Source: Papaver somniferum
Lineage: Eukaryota; Streptophyta; Magnoliopsida; Ranunculales; Papaveraceae
Direction: 5' to 3'
NCBI RefSeq assembly: GCF_003573695.1
Contig: NC_039365.1
Span: 83,059,089 to 83,123,088 of the forward strand
Length of the DNA stretch: 64,000 nucleotides
Shown: piece after piece, positions 31,741 through 44,347 of the stretch
Position numbering within the stretch: the stretch's first letter is position 1
How the letters are laid out: every line of letters starts with the position of its first letter
Position numbers and translations under genes: made by a program
The notes under the pieces: generated by a model
What the model was told of the DNA's origin: nothing
Databases searched by the model: none
Seen by the model: only the letters and a program-made list of their open reading frames with translations

Positions 31741-34565
31741 ATCTCCCCCTTTATCAATTTTAATGACAAAACTATCAATACATATGGTTCTTCAACATTA
31801 CTCGAAATCTTCGTCACTTCCAAGTAATCCAGTGATTCTGAACTTGTTCAAATCATCATCATAGTTGTTGAAGATCCGTAGCTATAACAATGAGAAAATA
31901 ATATCTCTCAATCATTGTTATATAGTGTCATAGTATTATTACACAGCATCAAAGTCCAATTGTATCACAACTTTGACAACAATACTATGGTTGATATGTA
32001 TCACTCCCCCTAGTCAATACTTAATCTCATATGAAAACCACTCCCCCTTAGATAATGATCCGTTAACCATATGTATTTGTAGTGTGAAAATTACATATTA
32101 ATTCTCCCCCTTTTTGTCAATAAAAATTGGCAAAGGTACGAAAACTAGTAGGATCATAATAAAATTCTCATGGAGATACTTCATGACTAAAAGAAAACAT
32201 AACAACTTTGCTTATATGCAACCATATAGTCGAAACTACATGCATTCATCAAGGAGTGAATATATGTACAAGAAAACTCCTATAATATTCCACAGCGGCA
32301 CTCCCCACAAAGATTTGGTAATTAAGCACAAGTTCAATAAAGAACTCCCCCATAAAATGTCATTCCTGAATGAACAACAAGAGCGACCTTACTTTTACAA
32401 GAAAATAAGGATTTCTTTGGACATTAACAAATCACATGAAACATGAGTTTGTATCCAGAAAATTCAATTAAATTAACCACAAGAGAACCAATGATTAATT
32501 TAATCAGAAATGCTCAACATAAGAGAACTTATGGAGCCACACAGTACTTTCACATAGAAGTGGACCAGGGAAAGACCAGTACTACGGAATATTCAAAGAT
32601 TCATTTTATTTTTCATCAATATTTGCATACAAACATATAATAGACTTAATCTTTGCAATCAAAAGTTCATCATATCTTCTATCAATATTTGCATAATGAC
32701 ATAATAGGCTTAACTTTTGACATATATGGGACAATCATAGTTCACGGATGCAAACACACATGTCCCATAACAATTTTTGCAATATAGAGGGAGGATCCAT
32801 GGACACTCTTAGATAGACAAGTTCATACAAAATTTGCGCCATTTTCTCCGCAAAACCCAAAAGACAATGAATTTAAGTATAATATTTTGATGATATGTTC
32901 CTCTTATAAGACTCTACATTCCTACAGAAAATGAACGTAATTCGAGATAGAAAACCTCACCATCTATCGATCTTAATTTCAATCGTTAACTTTGAACGGC
33001 TGATATTCAAAGGGGTAGATGGTCGTTTTATACGTACATCTTGAATTGTGTTTATTTTTTGTAGGAATGTAGAGTCTTATAAGAGAAACATATCATCAAA
33101 ATATTACACTTAAATTCATTGTCATTTGGGTTTGGCGGATAAAATGACGCAAATCTTGTCTGACCTTGTCCATCTAAGAGTGTCCATGGATCCTACCTCA
33201 TATATAAAACCAGTAAAGATTAATACTTCAAAATCATCTTCCAAATAAACTTTAGAATTTAAATAAATAAATCTAAAAACATTGCAAGATGTAAAATAGT
33301 TGGCAATAGCTATGTGTACTCACAATAATTGCTATTCCAAACCCTAGTTATCCTTCTTAAAACACAATAATAAATTCTCATAAGAAGTTTCCTAGACATT
33401 AAGACCTTTGAAAAATTCGTTATCGTCCCCGTCTTCTTGTCGTCAATAGCCATTGGAACATAAGGTTCATGAAGAAGGAGTCAATTCCAACAAACCTTCT
33501 TGATTGATGCCGAACCAGGGCCTTCTGAATTTAAAGAGTCCTAAAAATAATAGCCTTTATTTGATATATCTCTTTTCTTGTTTCCTTCAACACTTCAAGA
33601 ACACCAGAAAATTTCTGAAGATTTGAAGGTACAGCCCTTGGTTTTCTCACATTCCTCTTTTTTCTTTTCAAGGAAGAGGGTACCAGAGATTTATCTTTTC
33701 CCTTCATGATTGATGGCTGGACAATCATATTAACCTCTTTTCCATCAGAAGTCATAATGCTTGGAGTCTCCATACAAATATGGGTCTCTGAGAGAAATTC
33801 ACAAAGCAAGCTCTACAAGCAAACTTGTGATAAAAAATAGTTTTTCAAGGAAGGAAAAAGGAATGTAGGTTTACGAAACCTTTATACAAAGTAAGCAGAT
33901 TCACGTACGCACAACTCACAACCCTAAAGAAGGCAGAATTGTCGACTTTACCCCTCTTTTAATGAACAAACATGGAAATCTCTTTTCAATACCAATCTAT
34001 GATATGAAAAGATCAACCGAAACCAAAACAAAAAAAAAACAAAAACAAAAACTTTCTTTTTCTTAAAACCTGTGAGTGCTTAACTCTTGTCTCTTTGGAA
34101 TCAGGCATATGAGACAAGATGCACAACCAACACAATTAAGCTGTGTTGGGTTGAACAAATAATTTGTCCACCATGAACTTTTTGGAAAGAGTTCCTGGAA
34201 ACTTTTTCCATAGAATGGTTACACCTTGTTCTTTTCCGGAGAGGTCTAATTAGTTCTTTAGAAATTAACTTCTATGGAGAAGAGTTGAGTTTACATACCT
34301 TAGATTACTTCTGAACAAGTTTAAGAAGTTTGTTCACATATCTTACTTTATGCATGTACTTGAAACAGCTAGAGAGTCTGTGACCTTTAATGGTTCAGAC
34401 ACCATAGCGGAGCAAGCTACTAGAAAAATTATGGTATCTGAAATATTAGAAAAAAGGATTTCCAGTAGATAGAGAAAAATCCATTTTATCCTCCAAAATT
34501 GTTGAAGAACTTTCTCTAGGAAACATATCAAGATTGATGTGAGTATTTCTAAAATTATCAAAAAT
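31741..34565 (-). other. Family B internal region, downstream part
   Basis: This is the 3' half of the B interior. It opens (from the LTR side) with ATCTCCCCCTTTATC, the complement of the polypurine tract, and carries several more CTCCCCC-type runs (near 32007, 32041 and 32103). A 92-codon minus frame (33531-33809), basic in the middle (KRKKRNVRKPR), is the only frame worth naming and is unrecognised. Plus-strand frames at 32114-32640 are antisense to the element and unlikely to be real. A MITE sits at 32787-33199. Confidence 0.55.
32787..33199. mobile_element. MITE with 140-bp terminal inverted repeats
   Basis: Left arm 32787-32926 begins GAGGGAGGATCCATGGACAC; right arm 33060-33199 ends GTGTCCATGGATCCTACCTC. 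The arms match over 140 bp with roughly a dozen differences and enclose a 133-bp loop. ATATA lies on both sides (32782-32786 and 33200-33204), a possible target duplication, though the sequence is low in complexity. No coding capacity. The superfamily is not certain: long arms suggest Mutator-like, but a 9-bp duplication is not seen. Confidence 0.85.
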
Positions 34566-37409
34566 TTTTAGAGCATAGATCGGTTGAACCCGCCAAGCGT
34601 TGGTATGTCAAGTTTGGTTGTCATATTTTAGTGAATCAAAACTCATGTTAAGAGTCGCTTAATTATGTACTAGAGTCAACTTCATATAGGTTAGCTTGAA
34701 AGTATTATGATATGAGACATTACAAGTATTGAGAAATCTTGAAGATGTGAAGAAGCAAGGAGGTAAAACGACAACAAGCATCCTTCCACTTGAGGTTAGT
34801 GATATTTGACTTGAACTGTTTCATTCCCTAACGTATCTTTCAAGTCGTGCATAGTGAAAACAAAACTGCGAAGCATATTTGAACTCTAGATAGACATAGT
34901 ATTAAGGAATACAATACGAGGTTTATTGCTTAACCATTAAACTTTGTAGATAAGACATCGCCATAATCATTTGAATGCTATTGTGATTATGTATGGGTAC
35001 GAGGTGAGGATTTCATCCTAGGGAACAATGTTTACATGTGTTCTAAGGAAGTAATTAAGTTCATAAACTTGTTTGTGAATCGAAAAGGAAATCGCCAGGC
35101 GTTATTGGGATTGTTATTCATTGCATATCTTGTGAACATCCAATATGTGTGATTTATTAGAACCGTTCATGACTTTTTTGTGTTCTTGGTAAAACTATTC
35201 ACAAAGGCCTGACTTATGTAATGGTATGACTTTTAATAGTGAAACCGATCTTAAGTAATCACCCGAGATGGTATGATCGGGTTTGTGATTTTATGTCTGG
35301 ACAAAACTGGGAAAAGGGGAACCGATCCTAGTAAGAGGTGTAGTACATCACAAAGGGGAACCGATCCTTGTATGAGGTGCAGCAGGTTTATAGAAGAAAG
35401 GGGAACCGATCCTATGGACATGTGCAACACGTTTTTAGGAAAAGGGGAACCAGTCCTATGGACATGTGCAATACATTCAAGTTAGATACCATATATATGT
35501 GGGGAACCGATCCTAGTACCTAGTCAACCGAATTTTAGAAAGCTAGTATGACTATGCACGGTACTGACATGGAGGTATAACCGAAACCTTTTTGGGTAGA
35601 ACCGTTATACCCATGATTTGTGATTGAATATTATTTTGATCAATCGCATAGTTCTTTAAAGTCATATGAACCAATTCTAAACTTGTTTGGAAGTGTGGAA
35701 AATCAGTTTCAAGGTTGTAAGTATGAAAGAGAACTTACAAAGTTAGGATGTCGACATACTTTGAACACGTGCTGTGAATGTTTATTATTTAATTGTTCAA
35801 AGTTATTCCTTAATATATAAGGGAAGAGAATCCCAAGATCGAAACATAAATAAGTTAATAATCTTTTAATTAAGGTTATTAATTTCATTTTTAGGAAAAT
35901 AAGAATTAGTAATGTGCATTCTACTAATTAAAGATTTTATGAGAGATTTCGATCATTATTTTTGGACAGAGCATTTCCAGGAATTATGGAAACCGAATTT
36001 GTGCCTTAATGAATATCTTGAGAATATTTTCGGTTTTGGAAATTCCTTGGTATCCAAACTTCATAGTCTATAAATACTAAAGTTTGCATTTCTAGCAAAC
36101 TAATCCTTCGTAACAGCAAACTACCTCTTGTTATGCTGCTACCGATGAAGCCGCCTATTCGAAGAGGAGAGTAACCTAATTAGGAGAAATCTCTTACAGT
36201 CGCTCGGTTTAATGTCTTCTTTGGGATTGAGGAGCTCTGGTCAGTACCTTTGGTGGGAAACTAGATAATTGTGGTTTATATTCTGTTTTCATTGATTTGA
36301 TTGACTAACGGTGGTTGAACTTTGATTGCACCTAGTTTGTTTATGCTTGAGAATCTTCTCTTCGGATATAAGATTCACTCAAACTAGGTCAGAGTTTCGA
36401 CAGGGATCTTTAGACTATTGTTAGTTCTAAAGACAATCTTGTGATAATCCATTGTTAACAGACTTCGTTCTGTGGGTGACTGATCACAAGAGATTCAAGT
36501 AATTGTGTGCAGGTGTTTATTGAGGATCTAAGAAGATTTGAAGACGAAGAAGATATTGAAGATTTCTGATTTGTGAGTTCATAATCTTTGGTGTGCACAA
36601 TACTTGTTTCGGTAAAAGAGGATCCAATTAATAATCGGCTTTATCCTTGTGATAGAATTGGATTGATTAATTGAGTAGATCGGCATCAACACAATTCTTT
36701 GGATTAAGAGTGTTGATCGCAAAATCTTAACGATTACTTTGGTAATTGAACATAAGATAAATCTAAGGACCTGACGAAGGATTTTATGTTAAGATAAACA
36801 GAAGAGCCTTTGTCCGACTCATATCACTTGGTTGAAGTGAGTTGATACCAAACAGATTTGTTGTTCCTTTACTGTTTGGATTATAAACCAAAGGAAACTA
36901 TCCAAGTACGTGACTTATTTATAAGTTGGAGGCATGGGAATACAGACGGAATTAGGTGAACTATAGGTTTAGTTGCTTGGTCTCAACTATACGAAGTTGG
37001 TGTAATTTTATGTAGCGGCTTAATCCTGAGAGTATTCAATTCTGGACTAGGTCCCGGGGTTTTTCTGCATTTGCGGTTTTCCTCGTTAACAAAATCTTGT
37101 CGTGTCATTTACTTTTATTTTCTGTATTATAATTGTTTTATTATAATTAAAGTAAATCACACAAACGTTAGTTCCTATTTACTTGATAAATAATTCCTAT
37201 TGTGTTTGGTTAAGTCTGAACCTTTTTATTAAGTAAACATACTTCGTTGTCGTATTGTCTCGATCTCGTATCCATAGACGATCACACAAAGTGTGAACCG
37301 ATTAGTTGTATTGTCTCGACTCAGTCCATAGATAATCACTTTTGGAGAAATGACTTATAGGTAGGAAAACTTTTAGATTGAGGTATATTTGGGTACCCTC
37401 GTCTTTTCA
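34566..37409 (+). repeat. 5' LTR of A2 (2,844 bp)
   Basis: It starts TTTTAGAGCATAG (TG degraded to TT) and ends CGTCTTTTCA. A TATA-like CTATAAATAC lies at 36068-36077. The GGGGAACCGATCC array lies at about 35317-35517. This is the fullest LTR of the family in the window apart from A1. Confidence 0.9.
35317..35517 (+). repeat. GGGGAACCGATCC tandem array in the A2 5' LTR
   Basis: GGGGAACCGATCC cores occur near 35318, 35356, 35401, 35444 (one change, CCAGTCC) and 35502. Unit spacing is 38-58 bp, the same as in A1. A second array of the same layout is in the A2 3' LTR near 41741-41945. The small open frame over the array arises from the repeats and is not a gene. Confidence 0.8.
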
Positions 37410-37411
37410 AT

Positions 37412-37423
37412 TGGTATCAGATC
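37412..37423 (+). other. Primer binding site of A2
   Basis: TGGTATCAGATC, one change from the tRNA-iMet complementary site, two bases after the LTR end. Confidence 0.85.
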
Positions 37424-37472
37424 ACACGAAAATATCTAACAATCTGTGTTTGGTGCGATCCAACCTATAAGA

Positions 37473-38364
37473 ATGAATCCAAAGGATGGTTCGATTAACG
37501 TATGTCAAGATAATGAGAATAAGATCTCAAGGAAAATCAATGGAAATTGGTCTCGTAAGTCTTTTCGAAAATCAAAGAAAAAGTCTATGACTAATAACTA
37601 GATTGCGAATCAGGATACTGGTCAGAAAAGGATGAATCTGAAACTCAAGAAACATGTTTTGGATCCGAGTCCAATTCCTAGTGAAAAATCTTCTTTTTAC
37701 AGAATGTGAAAATATATTAGAATCACTAGCATACCCAAGCTGTGAATTTCGTAAAATGTTGGTAAGGTTTTTCAAACATGTCAACGCATATTCAGAGAAA
37801 GGGAAAATCATTGACAACCTAGATGATGTCATAGAACTTATTGTTCGATTAAATGTAAGAGTCTGTGAAGGAATGCGAGAAACACTAAGTCTTCAAAATA
37901 ATCTGACAGATTATATGGAACAAAAATTAGCCTTGTGCAATGAAGTTCATCAAAAGACTACTGAGTGTGAAATTCTCAATCGATCGCTAGAACAATCATA
38001 GATAAGGAATAAGATCCTTATTGAACAACTTCTTACAGTGACATGTCGAGAGGTATATCTAAACGGGTGTTTAGAAAAACATTTCTACCAAGGAATGGAT
38101 ACCTTAAGAGGACATATAGAATCTCGTGAACAAAAGATTTTAGAAACTTGTCGAATGGAAAATCTTGATCACACGGGTTCAAGTTCAGAGAACATTCCAT
38201 CCTGGGCACATGATATAATTGAAGATATTGCATCTCGCAATTTTCCCAACCAAGAGGATGGGTTCAAAACCCAAGAAAATGAACACGATAATGCTCCTAA
38301 GAAGAAGGAGGAAGAATCTACTTTAAAGGTATTTGATGAGGAAGTTCCTCATCCTAATGCTTAA
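37473..38364 (+). pseudogene. First ORF of A2: helical protein in place of Gag, broken
   Basis: The leader codes GAIQPIR then ATG at 37473, with MNPKDGSINV matching the start of the A3 protein. This frame stops near 37600. A neighbouring frame carries an acidic run (DESETQE). From 37654 a single frame runs to 38364 with one TAG at 37999-38001 in the middle, giving about 236 codons: a predicted helical half (MRETLSLQNN, EQKLALCNE) and a half ending in an acidic, Lys-rich tail (KKKEEES). I see no DUF4219, no UBN2 and no CCHC knuckle. It occupies the Gag position, but its function is unknown. Confidence 0.55.
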
Positions 38365-38612
38365 TCGTATTAGAATGTGCATCCTTACAATGCCCAATCT
38401 TCGGATATAAGGAAACACATATACCTGGGAAATCTGAATCCTACAAATTTCTCTTATTCAAGATAGAGAGATAACACAATCTACCTTAAGAATACTTTAA
38501 TCATTCTCATGGGTGGAAAGGTTGTCTTACAGAAACTTGTGTAAAAAGGATTTGTATAGCTGTTTGAAGTATCTCTTAATACCGATCTTAGAGATAATCT
38601 CTCTGGAGAATA

Positions 38613-39158
38613 TTGTGTTTGTGTAACATATTAGATGCGAAAATATTTTTCAAATCTTGTCAGAATTATTTATTTAAGGCTAATATCTATGTTTGGAATG
38701 TGTTAAAGGTATTTCAAGTATATGTACTCAACGTGTCTGAGAACTTATATAAAAGGATGTATTCTCAAACCAGATCTCAAGCACAACTTCTGAAAGCCTT
38801 GAGTGGAATGACTTTTAAGGAAAGTGTTCGTCTTGATAATACCTTCAAGAAATCTGTTTGTGAAAATATCGAAAATGAAAAAAAATATGTGACTCGTCTC
38901 CTTGTCCAAAACATCTTGGATGCTAAGGTTGATATTATCACTCTACGTCAAGTCCTCCTCAGTACCATTAAAACTCATCATATACAGGCAGCATTACTAA
39001 GAACTATTGTCCGTAACCAAAGGAAACTGATTAAACTTGGAATCGGTAATAGGGAGTATGCTCAGAATATTAATCGAAAGGTTAATGCTTTAGCCTGTGA
39101 ACATAACCAAGGTACTGTGTGCAGAATCCGAGATATCAGTCGAGATGCTGTTGATTGA
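38613..39158 (+). CDS. Second ORF of A2, unrecognised
   Basis: A 181-codon frame starting MCLCNILDAK, basic and probably helical. Residues about 97-116 (LVQNILDAKVDIITLRQVLL) line up without gaps with the second ORF of A3 (LAQNMFEGTMELIGRRDLL), with most changes conservative. An acidic run (EDPENFEEIEDDL) follows in another frame, as A3 has PEDLGEFRRNLEY, so a frameshift near 39140 probably cut the true end. No membrane segment or known motif is seen. Confidence 0.45.
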   Translation: MCLCNILDAKIFFKSCQNYLFKANIYVWNVLKVFQVYVLNVSENLYKRMYSQTRSQAQLLKALSGMTFKESVRLDNTFKKSVCENIENEKKYVTRLLVQNILDAKVDIITLRQVLLSTIKTHHIQAALLRTIVRNQRKLIKLGIGNREYAQNINRKVNALACEHNQGTVCRIRDISRDAVD

Positions 39159-39199
39159 AGATCCTGAAAATTTTGAGGAAATTGAAGATGATCTTTGAA

Positions 39200-40994
39200 A
39201 ACACCTATCTATAGGTTGCAGTAAAATAGACAGTAGTTTTTGATTATTTCAATAAAGTCTATTATGAATAAAACTATGAATAAAATTATTTGATTTATAA
39301 TTTCCTTGTGATAGTTTTCGGTTTACATAGCATGTGCTTGATTGATTTTATATTATTGCTATGTATGTTTATGGGATGTTTGATTTCGGTTTTACTACCT
39401 TAATATTCGATCTTATATATTGTAAACCCTTGTGGTTTGGGTGACTTTTTGATTTAGCAGGATTAAGTTCTAGCCCATGTTGGTAGGCTTTATCAGAGAA
39501 TCATGAGGGGTTATGATAGAAACAATATGTGAAAAAGTCATAATATGTTGAATCGGTTTTTGTTTAGCATAAAAGCACATGTGTTTCGACGGTTTTCAAC
39601 TTTTGCTTGCAATTGTTAAAACCGATTTTCAACCTTTCTCTGGTAAAGGTTGGTTGTTGTTATTCTTTTATTTTTGCATAAGTATGACAACATGATGATA
39701 TTTCGATATCAATTCTCCCTGGATGATGACACAAACTTATTGGAGAAGTGGATGCGAAATTTGAGGTAACAATCTTGTTAGTTAATTGTTTTCCTGTTTA
39801 AGAAAAGCCTGAATTTATTTCATATATATATATTGCTTTTGCTTAACAAAATTTCGGTACAATTGATGTTTCCATTATGTGTGTATGGATGTATGTGTGA
39901 TTCAATTTCTACCGGTTAAGAAAAACTATTGTTATCTTGCTTTATTTCGTGGTGTCAATTGTTTAGGCTTACAAAATTTCGGTGCAATTGCGGTGCTTTA
40001 ATGTCTATGTTGTTTCAATTGCTTCCGGCTGAGGTGAATAATTATGCAAGTTCATTTATTTGGTTTGTATGAATTATTTATGGCTTAACGAAATAAAAGG
40101 TTTACGGGATGAGTTTTTTAGTCCACTTCGATTCCGGATAAAAGAAACTAAGTTAATTCTGATCTTAGTTAGACTTATCGAAGTGAGGTTTCGGTTATTC
40201 AAGTCTAATCGAATGCCTTAACAAGAAATGCTAGTTAACTAACCTAGTACTTGTCTTGTTTAAAATTTAAAGGTCTAAGTTTATCGATAATTTTAACCTG
40301 ATGAGAAAAATAGAGTTATCTTTATTTTGATCTTATCGAATAAGCGATTGTTTTTGTACAATCGGTTTAGCAAAGGAACTAAAGTTCTTAGTTGATTTTT
40401 GGTTTGCAAAACTAAAGTGGAAAAATTGTTTCGGACAATTGTTTCCTTGGTAACATATCAAAATAAAACTACTTATAGTTTCGGTATTGATATTGGTTAT
40501 CAGAACATGGTGTGTGGAACCCTCGTGCCTAACTCTACAGGTTGCAAGTCTATTTTGAGATTTGTAAGATTCTTTTTCGTGTTGTCCTTTATTTTTTTCG
40601 TTCTTTGTCATTTTATTACAAAAGGGGGGAGAAATATATGGAGTAAACAAGTGATACTGGTATTGATTTCATATTGATTGGTATCGCTAAGGAAACGAAC
40701 ATTGGTGCTTAAACGTTTATCTAAACGAAAAAGTGAAAGCACATACTAAGGGGGAGTAACATATCATATTAAGTGGTATAACAAAGACGTGCGGACTGAA
40801 TATCTACCTATCTTCCTTAGGGGGAGTATTAGCTTTGTTATTATAATGTCAACAGCGACATTTTTGAGGATTGAATGTATACAGTTTACTGTGCTGTTGA
40901 GTTCGGGAATCAAGCGTATGTGTAATGAATTCTTGTAATTTGTTTATCCATATGATGTAAGAGTTTTATCACTAAAATTGACAAAGGGGGAGAT
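39200..40994 (+). other. Shared non-coding 3' internal region of family A (A2 copy)
   Basis: From AATAAAACTATGAATAAAATTATTTG onward (quoted in part, about 39260) it matches the reverse complement of A1 1-1390 and A3 55460-57190. It ends in the polypurine tract just before the LTR at 40995. The frames at 40333-40677 on both strands lie over conserved non-coding sequence and are not genes. Confidence 0.7.
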
Positions 40995-43207
40995 TGTTAG
41001 AGCATAGCTCGGTTGAACCCACCAAGCGTTGGTATGTCAAGTTTGGTTGTCATATTTTAGTGAATCAAAACTTATGTTAAGAGTCGCTTGATTATGTACT
41101 ATAGTCAACTTCGTATAGGTTAGCTTGAAAGTATTAGGATATGAGACATTACAAGTATTGAGAAGTCTTGAAGATGTGAAGAAGCAAAGAGCTACAACGA
41201 CAACAATCATCCTTCCACTTGAGGTTAGTGATATTTGACTTGAACTGTTTCGTTCACTAATGTATCTTCCAAGTCGTACATATTGAAAACAAAACTGCGA
41301 AGCATATTTGAACTATAGATAGACTTAGTATTAAGTAATACAATACGAGGTTTATTGCTTAACCATTAAACTTTGTTGATAAGACATCGCCATAATCATT
41401 TGAATGCTATTGTGATTATGTATGGGTATGAGGTGAGGATTTCATCCTAGGGAACAATGTTTACATGTGTTCTAAGAAAGTAAGTTCATAAAATTGTTTG
41501 TGAATCGAAAATGAAATCGCCAGGCGTTATTGGGATTTTTATTCATTACGTATCTTGTGAACATACAATATGTGTGATTTAGTATAACCGTTCATGACTT
41601 GTTTGTGTTCATGGTAAAACTATTCACAAAGGCCTAACTTATGTATTGGTATGACTTTTATTAGTGAAACCGATCTTAAGTAATCACCCGAGATGGTATG
41701 ATCGGGTTTGTGATTTTATGTCTGACCAAAACTGGGAAAAGGGGAACCGATCCTAGTAAGAGGTGCAGTACATCACAAAGGGGAACCGATCCTTGTATGA
41801 GGTGCAGCAGGTTTATAGCATAAAGGGGAACCGATCCTATGGACATGTGCAACATGATTTTAGGCAAAGGGGAACCAGTCCTATGGACATGTGCAACACA
41901 TTCAAGTTAGATACCATATATATATGGAGAACTGATCCTAGTACCTAGTTAACCGAATTTTAGAAAGCTAGTGTGACTATGCACGGTACTGACATGGAGG
42001 TAGAAACGAAACTTGTTTTAGTAGAACCGTTACACCCATGATTTGTGATTGAATGTTATTTGATCAATCGCATAGTTCTTGAAAGTCAGATGAACCAATT
42101 CTAAACTTGTTTGGAAGTGTGGAAAATCGGTTTCAAGGTTGTAAGTATGAAGGAGAACTTACAAAGTTAGGATGTCGACATACTTTGAACACGTGATGTG
42201 AATGTTTATTACTTAATTGTTCAAAGTTATTCCTTAATAGCTAAGGGAAGAGAATCCCATGATCGAAACATAAATAAGTTAAGAAATTTTTAATTAAGGT
42301 TATTAATTTCATTTTTAGGAAAATAAGAATTAGTAATGTGCATTTACTAATTAAAGATTTTTTGAGAGATTTTGATAATTATTTTTGGACAGAGCATTTC
42401 CAGAAATTACGGAAACCAAATTTGTACCTTAATGAATATCTTGAGAATATTTTCGGTTTTGGAAATTCCTTGGTGTCCAAACTTCCTAGTCTAAAAATAC
42501 TAAAATTTGCATTTCTAGCAAACTAATCCTTCATAACAGCAAACTACCTCTTGTTGTGCTGCTACCGATGAAGCCGCCTATTCGGAGAGGAGAGTAACCT
42601 AATTAGGAGAAATCTCTTACGGCCGCTCGGTTTAAAGTCTTCTTTGGGATTGAGAAGCTCTATTCGGTACCTTTGGTGGGAAACTAGATAATTGTGGTTT
42701 ATATTTTGTTTTCATTGATTTGATTGACTAACGGTGGTTGAACTTTGATTGCACCTAGTTTGTTTATGCTTGAGAATCTTCTCTTCGGATATAAGATTCA
42801 CTCAAACTAGGTCAGAGTTTTGACAGGGATCTTTAGACTGTTGTTAGTTCTAAAGACGATCTTGTGATAATCCATTGTTAGCAGACTCCGTTCTGTATGT
42901 GTGTAACAAAATCTTGCCGTGTCATTTACTTTTATTTTCCGCATTATGATTGTTTTATTATAATTAAAGTAAATCACACAAACGCTAATTCCTATTTACT
43001 TGATAAGTGAATCCTGTTGTGTTTGGTTAAGTCCAAACCTTTTTATCAAGTAAATATACTTCGTTGTTGTATTGTCTCGATCTCGTAAGTGTGAACCGAT
43101 TAGTTGTATTGTCTCGACTCAGTCCATAGACAATCACTTTCGGGGAAAGGACTTATAGGTAGGAAAAGTTTTAAATTGAGGTATATTTGGGTGACCTCGT
43201 CTTTTCA
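40995..43207 (+). repeat. 3' LTR of A2 (2,213 bp, with internal deletion)
   Basis: It starts TGTTAGAGCATAGCTCGG and ends CGTCTTTTCA. It is about 630 bp shorter than the 5' LTR: sequence equivalent to 36473-37090 is missing at about 42897, and a second, smaller gap lies near 43088. The GGGGAACCGATCC array is present (41741-41945). The deletion removes U5 sequence including the CCCGGGGTTTTTCTGC block. Confidence 0.9.
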
Positions 43208-44281
43208 AAATCAATATTTCAGCAAGGAGCGCAACACTTGATTTTTTATCTTCATTTGAATCATAGTGATCAGACATTTCATCAAGAGTTGCAGCAAGAC
43301 CTTTGTTCCCAGTGTACTTTCTATGATTTGGACACTCATTGGAAAAATGACCAAAACCTTTACACTTGAAGCAATAAGGCATATCCTCATCATCAGCATC
43401 GAATGTATCCCTGTTTTTAGGAGGAACACGGTCATGAGGTTTAACTGGTGATTTAGGCTTATCTCTGACGAACCGTTTACTTCTCTTCAAAAGAAGATCT
43501 CTAAACTGTCTTGTGATCAGAGAAACTGAGTTATCAATATCTTACTCTAATGAATCAGTCTCACTAGGATCATCCACAGAGTTGCCAACACATTTACTTT
43601 TGTCAAGTAATTTTGTGTACTTTTGTGCTTTAAAAGCAATATCCTTTTCGGATTTGGATGTATGCTCATGATCAAAGATCTTTAACTTCCCAACCAGAGT
43701 ATTTCTGGATAAAGTATTAAGGTTATTTCCTTCAAAAATTGCATATTTCTTAGAATCGTATTTGGCTGGCAAAGATCTGATAATTTTCATCATAATGTCC
43801 TTTTCAGGGGTAGTCTTACCCAATATAAAAGATGCATTAACAAATTCAGACGCTTTGTGATTAAACTCATCAAATGAATCTTCATCATCCATACGGAGGT
43901 TTTCCCAATCAGAATTTAGGTTTTAAAGCCTAGCTTCCTTCTCAGAGGTATTCCCTTCAAATACAGTTTCTAAGATATCCCACACATCTTTAGACCGAGT
44001 GCACATAGTCACATGGTACTAAAGATCTGGGGTAATGGCATGAATGATAGCATTTAAACCATCAGAATTTTTCTTTGCATCAAGAATATCATCAAGTTCA
44101 TATATACCAATATCCTTTGCAATTGAAACACCGTCTACTGAGGATCATAGCCATTAACAACATAAACCCATGATTTAAAATCACGCGCTTGAAGAAAGGC
44201 GCGCATAGAAATTTTCCACCATAGGTAATTTGAACCATCGAAGACTGGTGGTACGTTTACTGAGATAGCACTTATGTCCAT
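43208..44281 (-). pseudogene. gag: Family B copia Gag, truncated by A2 and broken by stops
   Basis: ATG at 44281 (MDISAISV) opens the frame. The DUF4219 pattern (PPVFDGSNYLWWK) and UBN2 region (WENLRMDDED, IRSLPAKYDSKK, LVGKLKIFDHE) are followed by an intact CCHC knuckle, CFKCKGFGHFSNEC, near 43370. In-frame stops include TAG soon after VVNGYDPQ (about 44135), TAA in the ARL-stop-NL segment (about 43924) and TAA at 43542-43544. The 3' end is lost where A2 inserted, so residues near ILILKRRGHP are read from A2 LTR sequence. It is clearly related to the A1 Gag. Confidence 0.85.
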
Positions 44282-44333
44282 AGAGTCAGGTCGCTAAAAA
44301 CACAAACTTATAAGGTCTTAAACGCGTTTGCCT

Positions 44334-44345
44334 GCTCTGATACAA
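44334..44345 (-). other. Primer binding site of family B element
   Basis: The minus strand reads TTGTATCAGAGC, one mismatch from the tRNA-iMet complementary site, two bases inside the LTR end at 44348. Confidence 0.82.
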
Positions 44346-44347
44346 AT

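Larger units (their letters stand above)
34566..43207 (+). mobile_element. Family A copia-like element, copy A2 (complete, inserted into family B)
   Basis: 5' LTR 34566-37409, primer site 37412-37423, interior with three broken or unusual ORFs, shared non-coding region, polypurine tract (ACAAAGGGGGAGAT) and 3' LTR 40995-43207. AAAT flanks both ends (34562-34565 and 43208-43211), possibly as a 5-bp AAAAT duplication. B sequence resumes on both sides. No pol and no zinc knuckle are visible. Confidence 0.9.

Noticed and set aside
32114..32640. Plus-strand frames of 110 and 65 codons
   Set aside because: They are antisense to the family B interior, resemble no known protein and are AT-rich.
35273..35485. 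70-codon frame with repeated Cys-containing units
   Set aside because: The repetition is the GGGGAACCGATCC DNA array of the LTR read as protein; similar frames at 41676-41948 and 54561-54788 have the same cause.
40333..40677. Frames on both strands, also seen at 55774-56057
   Set aside because: They fall in the conserved non-coding region of family A; conservation is at the DNA level on both strands and no copy extends the frame.
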